Below, piece by piece: positions 46,763-59,169 of a DNA stretch of 64,000 nucleotides. Location: contig CH003401.1 in the NCBI GenBank assembly GCA_000149265.1, positions 901,836-965,835 of the forward strand, in the 5' to 3' direction. Each line of letters starts with the position of its first letter. Positions within the stretch are counted from its first letter, which is position 1. Source of the DNA: Ciona savignyi. Taxonomy: Eukaryota > Chordata > Ascidiacea > Phlebobranchia > Cionidae. The position numbers and the translations under genes are program-made. The notes under the pieces were generated by a model that did not search any database, had not been told where the DNA came from, and saw nothing but the letters and a program-made list of their open reading frames with translations.

Positions 46763-46988
46763 GGGGAAAACTAAAGGGAGGGAAAGCGAGAAGGCGAGAA
46801 GGAAGGAAACTTCCCACTAAAATAAATATTATGACATTAGAGTTAGTTTTAAACATAGGGGTTGGAGTGAGGGTTATTTCTGGGGTTGAGATTAGTGTTT
46901 AGGGTAAGGGTAAATTAATTTCCATAGTTTTAGTGAGCAGTTTCCCTCCTTCCCTTCTTCCCGCTTTCCCTCCCTTTAGCGTTGCCCC
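46763..46988. mobile_element. MITE, family M2, intact with 8-bp TSD
   Basis: Inverted ends GGGGAAAACTAAAGGGAGGG and GGGGCAACGCTAAAGGGAGG, extended over about 50 bp of purine-rich sequence. It is flanked by ttataaca on both sides (46755-46762 and 46989-46996), a perfect duplication. The interior resembles the M1 core 'ggggttggagtgagggtt', so the two families may share ancestry. Confidence 0.88.
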
Positions 46989-47330
46989 TTATAACAGTGG
47001 GTTATGTGATTTAAGACTTTTAAGTGAATTACTTATGGAGTTGATTTTGCAGTAGACTATATAAGCTACTTTTTTGTTTGTTTTTTTACTAAAATTCTTA
47101 AGCATTTTAGGCATACTATAATTCTGAGTAAATATAATTAACAGTGTCTGGTAGGGGTTTTCTGTGGTCCTTCTGATTTTGAGTGTGTGTGTTTAAAGTT
47201 TGTCGTTTTCTTTTCTAGTAAAAACTTAATGAAAATGTACTCTAGGCGTAAAATTAAACCGTATTAAATGAAATTAACCCGTATGGGCGCAAAATTAACC
47301 GGTATGGACGTAGAATTAAACGGTATAAAA

Positions 47331-50300
47331 TTAACCTTCTGATTTAGAACACGTTTCCCCAAAGTTTGTCCATTTCTTGTCGAGTAAAAACTTCATTGAA
47401 ATGTATTCTGGACGCAAAATTAACCCGTACTGTGCGTCATCGACAGGCGAAGGGGGACGGTCAGGATTTGGGTACAACGTACCAGTATGAACAAGTAGAC
47501 ATGTTGCTAGAAACAACACCATTTGAGACATTCTACTTCCCGGACATTTCCTTTCCCCCACAGAAAAACTAAGAACCTTCTCGGCCAGAGCGTCGTTGAA
47601 TACTAAATTCGTGTTCTCATCTCTTGTTAAAAACCGTTCGGGGTCAAAAACTTCGGGATTCCGCCAGATTTTCGGATCGTGATTGACAGAATACTGGCTT
47701 ATGATTACCATCGTATTTCGTTTGATTTTGTAACCTTTAAGTGTCGTGTCCTTTGTCGTGGAATGTGGTATGGTGCTGGATAGAGGAGACGCAAAACGCA
47801 GGACCTGGAAATGGCGTTCAGTATAAAAGTAAATTTACCAGTAAATGGTATCAGAGTTTAAACTTTAAAATTCTCTAATCATAATACGGCCATATAACCA
47901 GTGATGGGATTCAAAATTTTACGAACAGGTTATCTTTTGTATCGTACTTACTAACAACAGGTTCCCTAAAAGGTCTAATGTCTGTAAAAAAGCAAGAATC
48001 GGATCGGTGATTATCCCGACGTTCCAAAAACGGGTTCGACCGAATCCATGCGAACCTTTTGAATCCCATCGCTGCTTATACCCCTCCTATTGATTACGTG
48101 TTAAACGAGTGCTCGTTTTTTCGGTCTACCCTGTTCACGTGTTATGATTTGGTACATTTACTGTTTATAAATACTAGAGCAAAGTAATAAAAAAAACTAA
48201 CTCAACTAAAACTAAACTTTTCCCTTTCTAAAATACAGATCAGAAGAACAGACATTGCTGTTATTTATGGGATAGGGCAGTATATTCGTGTTTATCCCCG
48301 TGAGTGGGAAACCAAGGGGTTTAACACACGGGCAATCATCCGATTACCCTGCGCCCACTGTCCGGCTATCTGAGCTATTGCAGCGTGTTGTATATGATAG
48401 ACACTTTCCTTCAATTTGGTAAAACCCATTATTCCGCTGGGTTTAGGCAATGTCTGTTAAGTGCCTTGCCCACAGACATAAACGACAAGCTAGTGTCCAG
48501 TTTTGAACCTACAACCTTTCAGTTAAAAGGACGTACTAAACCACTAGATTATTCTGTCGGATTAGAGGTAAAATAGGCAAAACTATACAACCCTTTTTTA
48601 ACCTACAGATCAGCTGAAGATATTATTTTATACCTCAGTCAAAAATGCTTCAACGTATGGAAGATCGGCTTGGTCTTCCAAAGTCGGAATTCTTTCTCCG
48701 ATCTTACTCCGGACTTCATTCGTAATCCTTTGAAGGACTTTCGGGTAGAAGAGAAGAATATTTATCACCCAGAAAAACGTTCCTGATGTTGTGTGTTGTC
48801 CTGTATGCGTGGAAATTGGTCATAAATGAGTTGGTCTGACCGATAGCATGGTGGTTTGGTGCGTTGCCTTTCGACTAAAGGGTTGCGGGCTTGACAATGT
48901 CGCTGTCTAATTGGTCGTCTTTAGGCAAAGAACTTAACGCACATTGCCTAAATTCAGTGGATTGGTGGGTTCTACCAAATAGAAGAAACGCCTGAATCAT
49001 ACACAACACACTGAAGTAGCTCTGGTAACCCGACGGTGAGCGCAAGGTTATCTGACGATTGTCCGTGTGTTAACCCCCTTGCCTTTTCCCATTCACGGGG
49101 ATAAACATTAATATTCTATTCTATCCTAATCGGTAAAATACCACATTTGTTATTAAACAACACAAAGTCATTGGTTTGGTTTGGACAGTGTATGGTCTAC
49201 ATGCCAAATAATCCTAAACAAACGGTCAATTGAATCCACTAATCCCAAACATCAAAATGCAGTAACTTGGCAAGCTTTATTGCAATGTAATCTTAACGCC
49301 ACCGTAAATTCGTCGACTGATTTGCCTATATACAAAAAAACGTGACCTATAAACGTGCCAGCGGTTTTCCGTGACCGTGTGGTAGTGATTAATTGGCGCA
49401 CACAATGTAGTCTAGTCATTTTCACTTTCTGATTGCCTTTAAGCGCTTTATATGTACTCACAACCCAGTTCTACGAAAACTGTGCGTAGAAATTCGTAAG
49501 CAGAGTTCCAAAGTCTCGACCATATACATTTGTACACAAATAAAAGTAATAAGCATGTTACTTGTTTACTGGGATCCCGACTGTAGATCTTTGCACACAA
49601 AAAAGCCTGTGCAACATTTCTATTGTACGTTATATTTGTACGTTAATCAACCTTGATAAGCACACCACCTGTACATCTGTGCCACATTTTCAAAGTGCCG
49701 ATCATATATATTTCCACACAAATAAACCTTGATAAGCACACCACCTGTCCATCTGTGCCATATTTCCAAAGACCCGACCATTTATATTTGTACGTTAATC
49801 AACCTTGATAAGCACACCACCTGTACATCTGTGCCACATTTTCAAAGTGCCGATCATATATATTTCCACACAAATCAACCTTAATAAGCACACCACCTGT
49901 CCATCTGTGCCACATTTCCAAAGACCCGACCATTTATATTTGTACGTTAATCAACCTTGATAAGCACACCACCTGTCCAACTGCGCCACACCCCCGAGCA
50001 TCTATATTCCCTAAATCGCCGACGCATGTGCGGGTGTCTTACAAATATTTGTTTCCCAGATGGTTAACGCGGCTGATTGAATACTAAATTTAATTTTTTT
50101 TACCGAGCCAAGTTTCGAACCCATGATGGGCTCGTCACTATGACCGTTTTTGTATGGAAGTCGTTACATATTTCGGTCGCGTTAACCATTTGACCACATA
50201 ACCGTACTGGCAACGAGCTTAACATGGGTTCAAAACTGAGCCCGGTAAAAATAATGTCTGGCTGAATGATTAACACAATCGATACATACACCAAAAAACG

Positions 50301-53300
50301 GTCTTAGTAACGAAACCATTATGGGTTCGAAACTGACCCCGATATAAATTAGTTGTGTATTACCTGCCCCCAAAACGTCCTCTGCCAGGGAAGATATTGT
50401 TTGCATCTCGCTTTCCGCCAGACGCTTCGAGTCGCTTTCCGTCAGGCGCTTCGAGTCCCTTTCCGTCAGACGCTTCGAGTCGTCTTCCTTGCTTTCTAGA
50501 ACTTCAGACGTCATTGACGAAACAACGTTTGAGACGTCATCTTTGTCGAAATTTTTTAGAATTTCGCGAACCCTGAAAAAATGTAAAATTATGTTGTGGT
50601 CAAATCTTGGATTAATTTTAGCATATTTAGTCACTTTTATGCATTAGAAATATGCAGTCTACTGGTAAATCCCGTTTCTTTTTCAAATAGAATTTTTAAT
50701 AAAGCTCTTTGCAATACGTTACCGTTCTAATCCCCACGAATCCAATAGTGAATTTATCTTCATATAATCGTCAATCGCCTTTTTAAATTTCGGGATCACC
50801 TATAAATAGAATGATTATTTTGTCTATCAGAGTCTTTTAAAAGAGGGGTGTCAGACTTCTGGGTTTCGGGGACTACTTTGCATTTTGGGAATTGTGCCAA
50901 GTGCCGCGCGCAATTTTCTCCATTTTCTCTATTCTCTATATCTATTTAGAGCATATTTTAGTTCGATAAAGTTATAAAGCAATTTTTTAGAGTAAGAGCC
51001 ACATTGGAGGGCTCAGATTGTTTAAAACCTATTTTTTACCTAGTCAAGTTTCGAACCCATCGCTATGATCGTTTTGGGCTAGCTGTCTGTATATGGGGTT
51101 AACAATTCAACCACAAGACTGTATAATTTGACACATCTGCTATAAGATACATAAACACGTTCAAGGTCGAAATTGGACAAGAAACATCGAAAAACGGTTA
51201 ACTACGATAGAACAGCGTTTCGGTCAATGTATCTATTTTCACTGTAGGTGACAGGTCAGATTAAATACCGAGTAAAAGTTCAACTCAGCTTGGTCGCTTG
51301 TCTCTGTTTCCACCATAATTCGAAAACCCGATATTTTAACGACGATATTCGATATTTAAACGACGGAATGTTGTAATCTATACTTTCCCGTTCAGGTATT
51401 TGTATGCACAGCAGTGTAAGGGTAGTTAAAGGCCTAACGAGTAAGGTAAGTCACATGGCAGTAAATTTGTATCCGGGTATCGTATAGTAGACTTTCCCAT
51501 TGCACGCTTTACCGCACGCTTTTTTTCGAAAATTAGGGGTAAATAATTTTGATTTAAAAACATTTCTTGTTTTTTGGGGTTAAAGACATTTGAAGACTGT
51601 CGTTTTGTCGCCTTTTCCCTGTTTCCACTTTTTATAAAAAGGTATGTTGCATGTTATCACCTTGAAAACAAAACAAACTAAACCATTATTTCAACGGGGT
51701 AAAAAAACTACATATATTCCCATATTCTTTTCGCCATTAAATCGTGTGTCGGAATAGGGAGACGGTATAGTTGGAAAATGTTATTCAGCAAACGGTTTCT
51801 CTACATTTTTTATATATTTTTTTTTTACCAAGCCAAGTTTCAAATCAAATCCGGAATGGCACAAAGACCGTTTTTGTTTATGGAAGTCGGTATATGTATC
51901 GGACACGCTAACCATTCGGCTACAGGACCGTACACGTTTATGTAGCATCTAATAATTCTTACACCAATTGAGAACTGAATAAATATAGCAAAATGCAAAC
52001 GCTGTTTGTGTAGCTAATAGTGTAATTTCCTGTGGCCGAATGGTTCAGGTGACCGATAAATATAGGACTTACATACAAAAACACAGACTTACAGACTTAC
52101 ATACAAAAAAACACAGACCTACAGACTTACATACAAAAAAACGGTCCTAGCAACGAGCCCATTATGGAATCGAAACTAAGCCCGGTAAAAAATATAACAG
52201 TTAAAAACAAATATGAAGCTAAGAAGCTAATATTCACAGAGAATGCTTTACAATTCCAAAAGAAATTAAAGCTTAGAAATTAAATGTGTTTATTTAAGAT
52301 GATAAAATACAGTCTGATATATGCTTTTTAATTTTTCAAGAATTTTGAGCGAAACTGAAATACAAGATAGTTTGTCGTCAAGGCACACTTTCGTTTAAAG
52401 TTTGTTTAATTTTAAAGTTATTGACGTTGAAAAACTGTGCCTTTAATCAGCTATTAAGGGCATTATGCATGACTGGGATCTTGTCATTACTTTGGCTTTT
52501 ACTTTCATTCACCCGTGCCTTAGAATTAATGGCGTTGAAAAATGGGAAAACTTAGCAGTCATTTTATTGGATTATTATTTGATGAATTGTAAATAGGACT
52601 TTTCCTGTTTAAATGTTAAAGCATTAAAATGTTATGTTCCAATTTCAAAATATATTTAAATTTGTTTTTAATAAATATTTCTCTTTTTAACTAATACTTG
52701 ATTTCAGATTAGATTCAAGTCTAAAGTCGCTTGTTTCAAACCTGAAACCACTGGAAAACTACCAGTCTTGTAGATTTTAATTTGGACACTTGGTCCATGC
52801 AAAATACTTTTTTCAACTGGGTTACTCTTTTGATTTTGACACTGTACCCTTCACTTAGTTCATCTCGGATGTGTCCTAGGGCAAGGCATTTTACGGACAT
52901 TGCCTGAACCCAGCGGATTAATGGGTTCTACCAAATTGAAGAATTGTGTCTATCATATACAACACACTGCAATAGCTCCGGTAACCCGACGGTGGGTGCG
53001 AGGTGATCTGACGATTACCCGTGTGTTAACCTTCTTGGTTTTCCCATTCACAGGGATAAACATGAATATCCTATCCTATTCTATCATATTCAAAATACTT
53101 TCTTAAATCAGGTCTCTCTTTCGATACGCTGTACCTTTCACTCAGTCCATGTTTATTACGTTACATCTTCACCGTCCGTTTGTTACTTTCGTTTTCTATA
53201 TTTGTTCTATTATTAGGCCTGGTTTCGAAACCAAGACCACCGGATCTAGATTGATTTTTGGTTAGGTTTGATTTTTAACCAGTCTAGGTATGATTTTTTA

Positions 53301-55276
53301 ACCAAAACCACGAAATTTTCAGTCAAGTTTTGATTTTTTAACCAGACCACGGCAATCTAGGTCGATTTTTAGTGATTTTAGCAAATAATTTTGACAGCAA
53401 AGCGATTAAGCGATCGTGTGGCCGAATGATTAACTCGCCCAATACATATACCGATTTCTATACGAAAACGTTCTTGGTTTCGAGCCCAACTAGTCCGGTA
53501 ATAATTAAACGGGCAGGAAAATGTAAAAATCTTACTGTTATCCACGGCATTGCATCGATTATAGGTCCGAGCTCAATCACTTTTCCAAATTCTTTGTTCA
53601 TGCTTAGAAGTTTGCGAAAATCCTGAAAAAAATTATGCGTTCCGTATCATATCTTAAAGTGGCTTCTACGATTTTAGAGACTGTTTCCATGAACTTTAGA
53701 TTACACTCTCTTGCTACTGAATATAGGATAGGATATTCATGTTTATCCCCGTGAATGGGAAAACCAAGGGTTTTTAACACATTAACACACGGGCAATCGT
53801 CAGATCCCCTCGCGCCCACCGTCGGGTTACCGGAGCTATTGCAGTGTGTTGTATGATATACAGGTTTCTTCAATTTGGTAGAACCCATTAATCCGCTGGG
53901 TTCAGGCAATGTCCGTAAAATGCCTTGCCCAAGGACACAACCGACTAGCTAGCGACAAGTTTAGCACCTGCAACCTTCCGATTGAAAGACGACGCACTTA
54001 ACCGCTAGACCAACCGGCGGGACAAATGTAAAGCTGATGTGCCAAATCATTATACTGATGCTGATAGAGTTTAGTTTTTTTTGTTCTGAGAACGCCAGGC
54101 AAATTAAAAAAGGCTACAACAAACGAAAATCTGACCGATTAGCTTGGCGGTTTAGTGAGTCGCATTTCAGTCGAAGGGTTGCAGGTTTAAGGCATTGAGG
54201 GGGCATCACCAAAACCCAATGAATCCATAGGCTAAACCAAATTACAAAGAAGTAAAAATATTACACAATGCACCACAATAGCTCCGATAACCTGACGGTG
54301 GGCGCGAGGTGATCTGACGATTGCCCGTGTGTTAACCCCCTTGGTTTTCCCATGCACGGGAATAAACATGAATATCCTATCCTAACGATATAACTGGTAG
54401 CAACACAAAAGGAAAAAAAGTTTGAATCGGGTTAATCACTATTTGCCACACAGGGGATAGGGTATATTCATGCTATAGTTTGCCACACATAGGATATCAG
54501 ATACCTTTTATGGTATAGTTTGCTGTTAGTTATGTTTTTTTAAAGAAAATTATATAGAGAATTAAGTCTTATTGGCGTTCGTAATCTAATCAAAATTGCA
54601 CAAAGATATCAACTCTTCACCTCGTTTTCGTATTCAAAACGATTTCCGTAGCACACGGCACACATTACGTTTGCAATCGTCATTCTTATGACGTCTTCTG
54701 GGTCGACAAACCCGTCCTGAGAACGACGGTGAAGGCACTGAAGCATAAGCATGCATTCAGTCGTGATGATGTTGTTGACTTTCTCTTTGGTTCGTACTGA
54801 GGTGGCGAATTTGTGTAGATGACGTAGGATTTTAGACTTGTGCGATTTCCACGGCGCTAAGGATTCGCTGTCGTTGAAAACTACACTCTCCCCCGCCGAA
54901 ACGGCCTTGTATGATTCGAATTTTGGGCGACCCGAAAACACCTCCCGTTGCTTGATAAGCGCACAGCGAATAACGTCCAGATCACACAAAATAACGGCTT
55001 CCACGCTTCCCATCTTTAACCTATAGATCGGACCGTACTTTTGCGACAATTGCAGCAGCGTTTTGTGTGGTTGCTTTCCTAAAAACGGGGCATTTCCTAC
55101 AATCGGCCAGGGCGTGGGTCCAGGTAGGGCCATGAATTCTTTGTTTCGCTTCACTGATTTCACATAAATCACAACGATTGAGACCATGGAAATGTAAATT
55201 AATACCTCCACGACAGTCTGAGGCCATAATGCTCTTCCGACACTAGAAGCTATTTCGACTAGCATGGTTATTAAAC
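47331..55276 (-). CDS. CYP1-like cytochrome P450 (six exons, 552 aa)
   Basis: Microsomal haem monooxygenase by family. CDS exons: 55265-54621, 53622-53536, 50799-50723, 50572-50364, 48800-48634 and 47804-47331, all with consensus borders and matching phases. The N-terminal membrane anchor (residues about 19-35) is followed by the LPGP hinge (47-50). The I-helix G-A-G-Q-H-T-T spans exons 4 and 5. The K-helix E395-V-L-R spans exons 5 and 6. PERF is at about 450-453, and the haem loop FSVGERKCPGSR has C482. Strings such as DLPYVEAFLTE, TIPHSTTKDTTLKGYKI and VFSGRPKFES match the vertebrate CYP1 family, whose members oxidise aromatic compounds and are usually AHR-induced. Just before the I-helix, exon 4 carries an extra acidic-basic stretch with three near-identical D-S-K-R-L-(T/A)-E-x units, making the protein longer than the usual 500-520 residues. 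The upstream M at 55295 precedes a 'tttccag' acceptor at 55277, so I start at M 55265. Confidence 0.9.
47899..48074. mobile_element. hAT-type MITE in P450 intron 5
   Basis: Ends CAGTGATGGGATTCAAAA and TTTTGAATCCCATCGCTG are near-perfect inverted repeats. Flanking catataac and cttatacc look like a decayed 8-bp duplication (six of eight). Confidence 0.8.
48275..48570 (-). mobile_element. SINE S1 in P450 intron 5
   Basis: From 'gggcagtatattcgtgtttatcccc' to 'ctaaaccactag', full length with moderate divergence. Confidence 0.85.
48834..49130 (+). mobile_element. SINE S1 in P450 intron 4
   Basis: Full-length plus-strand copy with tail 'aatattctattctatcc'. It faces the minus-strand copy at 48275 across exon 5, giving an inverted pair around that exon. 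Confidence 0.85.
49590..50000. repeat. Minisatellite, units of about 70-75 bp
   Basis: Tandem units 'aaccttgataagcacaccacctgtccatctgtgccacatttccaaagacccgaccat' followed by 'ttatatttgtacgttaatc' or 'atatatttccacacaaatc'. The two versions alternate, so the higher-order period is about 145 bp. The same unit forms an array at 59170-59700. Confidence 0.85.
50098..50345. mobile_element. Two S2 SINEs, opposite orientation, in P450 intron 4
   Basis: 50098-50205 (-) and 50255-50345 (+), with a loose B-box piece at 50210-50250. The right copy ends about 20 bp from exon 4's donor. Confidence 0.7.
51030..51930 (-). mobile_element. S2 SINE copies in P450 intron 2
   Basis: A fragment at about 51030-51120 and a fuller copy at about 51825-51930, both minus strand. 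The DNA between is AT-rich, with a scrap of the (GTTTA)-ended element near 51590-51690. Confidence 0.65.
52033..52195 (+). mobile_element. SINE S2 with internal tandem expansion
   Basis: A normal S2 head and B-box end, but the middle 'acttacatacaaaaa' plus 'cacagacttacag' segment is repeated three times, making it about 160 bp instead of about 110. Confidence 0.75.
52870..53095 (+). mobile_element. SINE S1, 5'-truncated, in P450 intron 2
   Basis: Begins at 'gtgtcctagggcaaggcatttt' and ends in 'tatcctatcctattctatc'. Another S2 copy (+) follows at about 53410-53510. Confidence 0.85.
53722..54025 (-). mobile_element. SINE S1, full length, in P450 intron 1
   Basis: From 'tataggataggatattcatg' to 'accaaccggcgggac', near consensus with a short 'acacattaac' duplication. 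Confidence 0.9.
54130..54383 (+). mobile_element. SINE S1 in P450 intron 1
   Basis: 'gaccgattagcttggcggtttag' to 'gaatatcctatcctaac', with a shortened middle. It lies tail-outward opposite the copy at 53722. Confidence 0.85.
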
Positions 55277-55301
55277 CTGGAAATTTAAGAAACAAAAATT
55301 A

Positions 55302-55915
55302 CGGTCGGGTGGCCAAGTGGTTAACGCGACCGTTGGATGTACCTACAATATACAAAAACGGTCCTAGTGACAAGCCTAGAATGGGTTCGAAACTTTATTC
55401 GGTAAAACAAACATTTCTATTATATATACTTTTCGCAAGTCATCACCCATTTAAACGTAACTAATAAGTACGGTCCTGGTGCTGAATGGTTAACGTTACC
55501 GATACGTATAAAAATCTATACAAAAGCGGTCTTTGGGACGAGTCCATAACTGGTTCGAGACTTAACCCGTACAAACTTAACTAATCATTACTACAAAAGC
55601 TATTCGATTTAAGCGTTCGGCCTAAGCCGGAAAGTTATAGGTTCGAAACTAGCCGTTAGCTAGTCGTTGGTAGCCTTAAACGTCGTCTTAACTAGTCGAG
55701 TTAATAACCTTTTTAAACTAAAATAAGAGAAACTCCGCGAATTTATAACTAAAACGAACTAAAATGGAGAAACACAAAAAAGTAACAACTAAAATATAGT
55801 ACGGTCGTGTGGCCAAATGGTTAACGCGGCGGATACATATAACAAACTACACAAAAACGATCCAAGCGACGAGCCCATCATGAGATCTAAACATTTCTTA
55901 GTTAAAAATAGAGTA
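55302..55915 (+). mobile_element. Three S2 SINEs upstream of the P450
   Basis: Copies at about 55302-55410, 55467-55578 and 55799-55915, all plus strand. A scrap of an S1 head lies at about 55600-55680. They start only about 25 bp from the probable P450 5' splice site, so any promoter must lie among or beyond them. Confidence 0.75.
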
Positions 55916-57870
55916 AACGTTTTAAACATACACGAAACAACGCATCAGCTACGGTAGCCTGGCAGTGGTCTTGACATAACACCGTCATATATTTCCACCC
56001 CGGAGGATAAACATGATCACCTTATCTCAAATCATCCATATTAAGTTTTATATATTTATATCCTTACAGAAATAAAACTCCGAACGTTTACCTCTAATCA
56101 CTATATCAGATATTTTAAGAAGTCTCCACAAACAACCCTCAAATTCTTGTCATATTACCATGGCCGCAAGTTAATCTTACTTGGACTATATTTATCGGAT
56201 TTATTAACAAATTTGAATATAAATTTTTCGACATTTATCCATATATCGAGTAGATACCAGACAGTAAAATAAACACATTTTACTTAGGTTTGGCGGCCGC
56301 GTCCGCTATATTTGTCTAAATATAGCCCTTTTTTAATAACGTGTTTTAACAACTGTTGGTGTTGCTGTCTTTCCCTGTTCCTGTGCCGTGATTTGTTTTA
56401 TTTCCCGTTTTACTAGGCCAAAAATGAAAAAAACTAAACTAAACACATGCTATAAAATGAGCACTGTCACAGGTACTAACTTGCAACAGCCTATTCTATT
56501 CTGGTCCGTTTGCCAAGAGCCATGCACTATTTGCTTGGATAATACGCATTGTTGACATATCACAAAACTGCGGTTTCAAGTCCAATAACACTTTACGGTT
56601 TACGCGTGATGCTATAGAGAGCGGAACGCCCCGGCACGCGAACTATATTTCGTGATTTTTAGTCGATCACTTGTCGACTTGAATGTTTTTTTAGCAACAC
56701 TAATCGCAAAATCGATCCAAAAAACAGCTTTATTCGCGCAAAACTGCGGTCACTTTTTGTTCGTAAAAGTCGATACGTTTTACGAGTATCCAGCTGCACT
56801 TCAATGATTTACTGAAAGACAAACTGTCACTAAAAGCATGCCTTAACTTGTCACTGAAGATGTGATATAACGGTAGTATAGTATTCACATTCTTTATCTA
56901 CGGTCTTGGAAACTTGACAAGCACTACTGGTCACAGAAGTACGACAGTCTAACTTGGCCGCAAACCGGCGAAAAATCCGACACAGTAGACTGAGTAGGAC
57001 AGTTGTCCTATTTGATTTTAACAGCATTTTTAAGAAATCTTCTGGACGTGATACTGTAGGACATTTCTACAGAACAAGTATTCAACATTCCCTTTACTGG
57101 ACCGCAGTAAAATTATCAAATCCTTACGGTACAAAGTGGTAAAAATCGTAGACCGAAATTGTTGATGAGTCATGTCAGTTCAAATAGAAAATAACCAAAA
57201 ATTTTATTGACCTATTCTTGGACAATTCTAACGTTAATCCACTAAAATAACCCTATTCTAGCGGTAAATAAACAACTAAAACGGAGTTATCAAGTAATCT
57301 GAAAAGAAAATAGCCAAAAATTTATTGGTCTATTTTGGGGCCATAATTCTAAAATTATCTCACTGAAATATCTAAATTCTTTGAAATCTTGTTATTTTAG
57401 TCCAAAACTCACAGCTGTAAAACTATAGAAATCACGTATAATGATTGTATTTATTGAATGAAAGAAATCGGTATAGCGTGCGAAGGAATTTTTCCTCGAA
57501 ATCTGATCTTTGGCCGGTTACCAGATTTTCGTGCACCTGACACGCAAGCAAGGTATGCAAAGGTAAATATACAGCAGTCGGCTGCATCAATAAGGTGTAG
57601 CGGTTATGGATAAACGGTTATGTGTACAATTGAACAGGACGATAAGCGAACATTTTCGACTTAACTTATTATCGTTGCTAATAAACTGAAAAATCGATTT
57701 TAAAGAATGATCGTGTTATTTTAGCGCCTGTTTCTTAAAGTATGGCTATATTACAGTTATATAAGTCTTACCTATATAAACGGTACCATGTTATGGCTTA
57801 TCATTTATTGATATGGCCTACACGGAATTCTTGGTTCATTATAAATGGTAATTCGCACATCGATATAGAA
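55916..57870. other. AT-rich intergenic DNA
   Basis: An S1 scrap lies near 55940-56030 and a (GTTTA)-type scrap near 56350-56445. The 62-codon frame at 56954 has no recognisable feature. Otherwise I see nothing. Confidence 0.45.
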
Positions 57871-57874
57871 GACA

Positions 57875-58830
57875 CTTTAACCGGGCGATTCGAACAATTA
57901 TGGGCTTGTCCGTAAAACCTATTCTTCCATAGGTTGGCAAATGTATATGTCGCCGTAACCATTCGGCCATACGACCGTACAATATAGGATACGTTATTGA
58001 AAAACTAACAAGTGATTTGTAATAATTTCACACGTCACGTTTTATAAATTTACATATTTTGTCAAAAAAACAGTAAAATAACTGGTTTATCTCATGGACG
58101 CGTTCAACCAATTATTCTCCTTGTAAATGCATACTGGCCTCATCAAAAAGGGCTGTCACTAAAAATTCTGCTATTGAAAATCTTATCACTTTTAACTTAA
58201 AATTAAATATAGGATCTGCAACCCAAACTCAAATACCTAAACAATGTTGCTTAAAATTTTGTAAGGGGTTACCCCGAGTTTTTTCCCAACAGCTGGGAAA
58301 ATGCACATTGACACCTTACTTTTACGAAGCTCTTTACTATTACACAACTTTACAGATAAAAGAGAACACCGACGCGATGCCTACCGTATGCTGCTAACAA
58401 ATGTACCGGGGAATCACCCCCTTTTTTCATATTTTTTACGATGCTCGAACCCATAATAGGTTCGGAACTTCGGTTTTTGTATACAATTAGGTATATGTAT
58501 CGGACGCATTAACCACCCGATTACACCGGTTCAGAATCACCCACAATATATATAATTTTATGGTTTTAAACAACGCTATTTTAACTGACCTAGCTTTCAC
58601 CCAAATCGAAGGATTAGAGGTTCAAAACTGGTCGCTAACTGTTGGTTCTCTTTTGGTAAGATTTAATAGGTTCTATACCAAAAGTGGAGAAGCGTCTCAA
58701 TCATACACACCAACACACTACAATAGCTACGATAACCCGACGACGGGCCCGAGGTAATCTGACGATTACCCGTGTGATAACGTCCCTTGCCTTTTGCTAT
58801 TAGACAGGGTTAATTAAACAAGAATATCCT
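57875..58830. mobile_element. S2 and S1 SINE fragments
   Basis: S2 (-) at about 57875-57980 and 58432-58530, and an S1 (+) at about 58580-58830 with landmarks 'acacactacaatagctacgataacccgacg' and a decayed tail. Confidence 0.7.
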
Positions 58831-59169
58831 TTTTAGCCGTCTTTGCACGCGCTCTTTGCACAAGTCGGCTTTATCGGTTCACTAAATTGTTCAATTTGTT
58901 TATGCAACCCTACACAGTTCAGAATCATTTAAAGTCTTACCGCTTATTATAATTTTAACACGGTGAAAGGTACCTATCGATTACAACCAATTAGCTCTAA
59001 TAACTTATCAGGCTTTTTGATCATTTTAGATATTGTATCAAAATCCTGTGCCACTTAATTCTATAGTACATGGTTCGTGCCGTATTTTCCCCGAAATTCC
59101 CATCGTATTTAACAACTTAATTTGGTAAATTCGTGACCAAAGATATTGTTATTTTAAAGCGGAATTACC

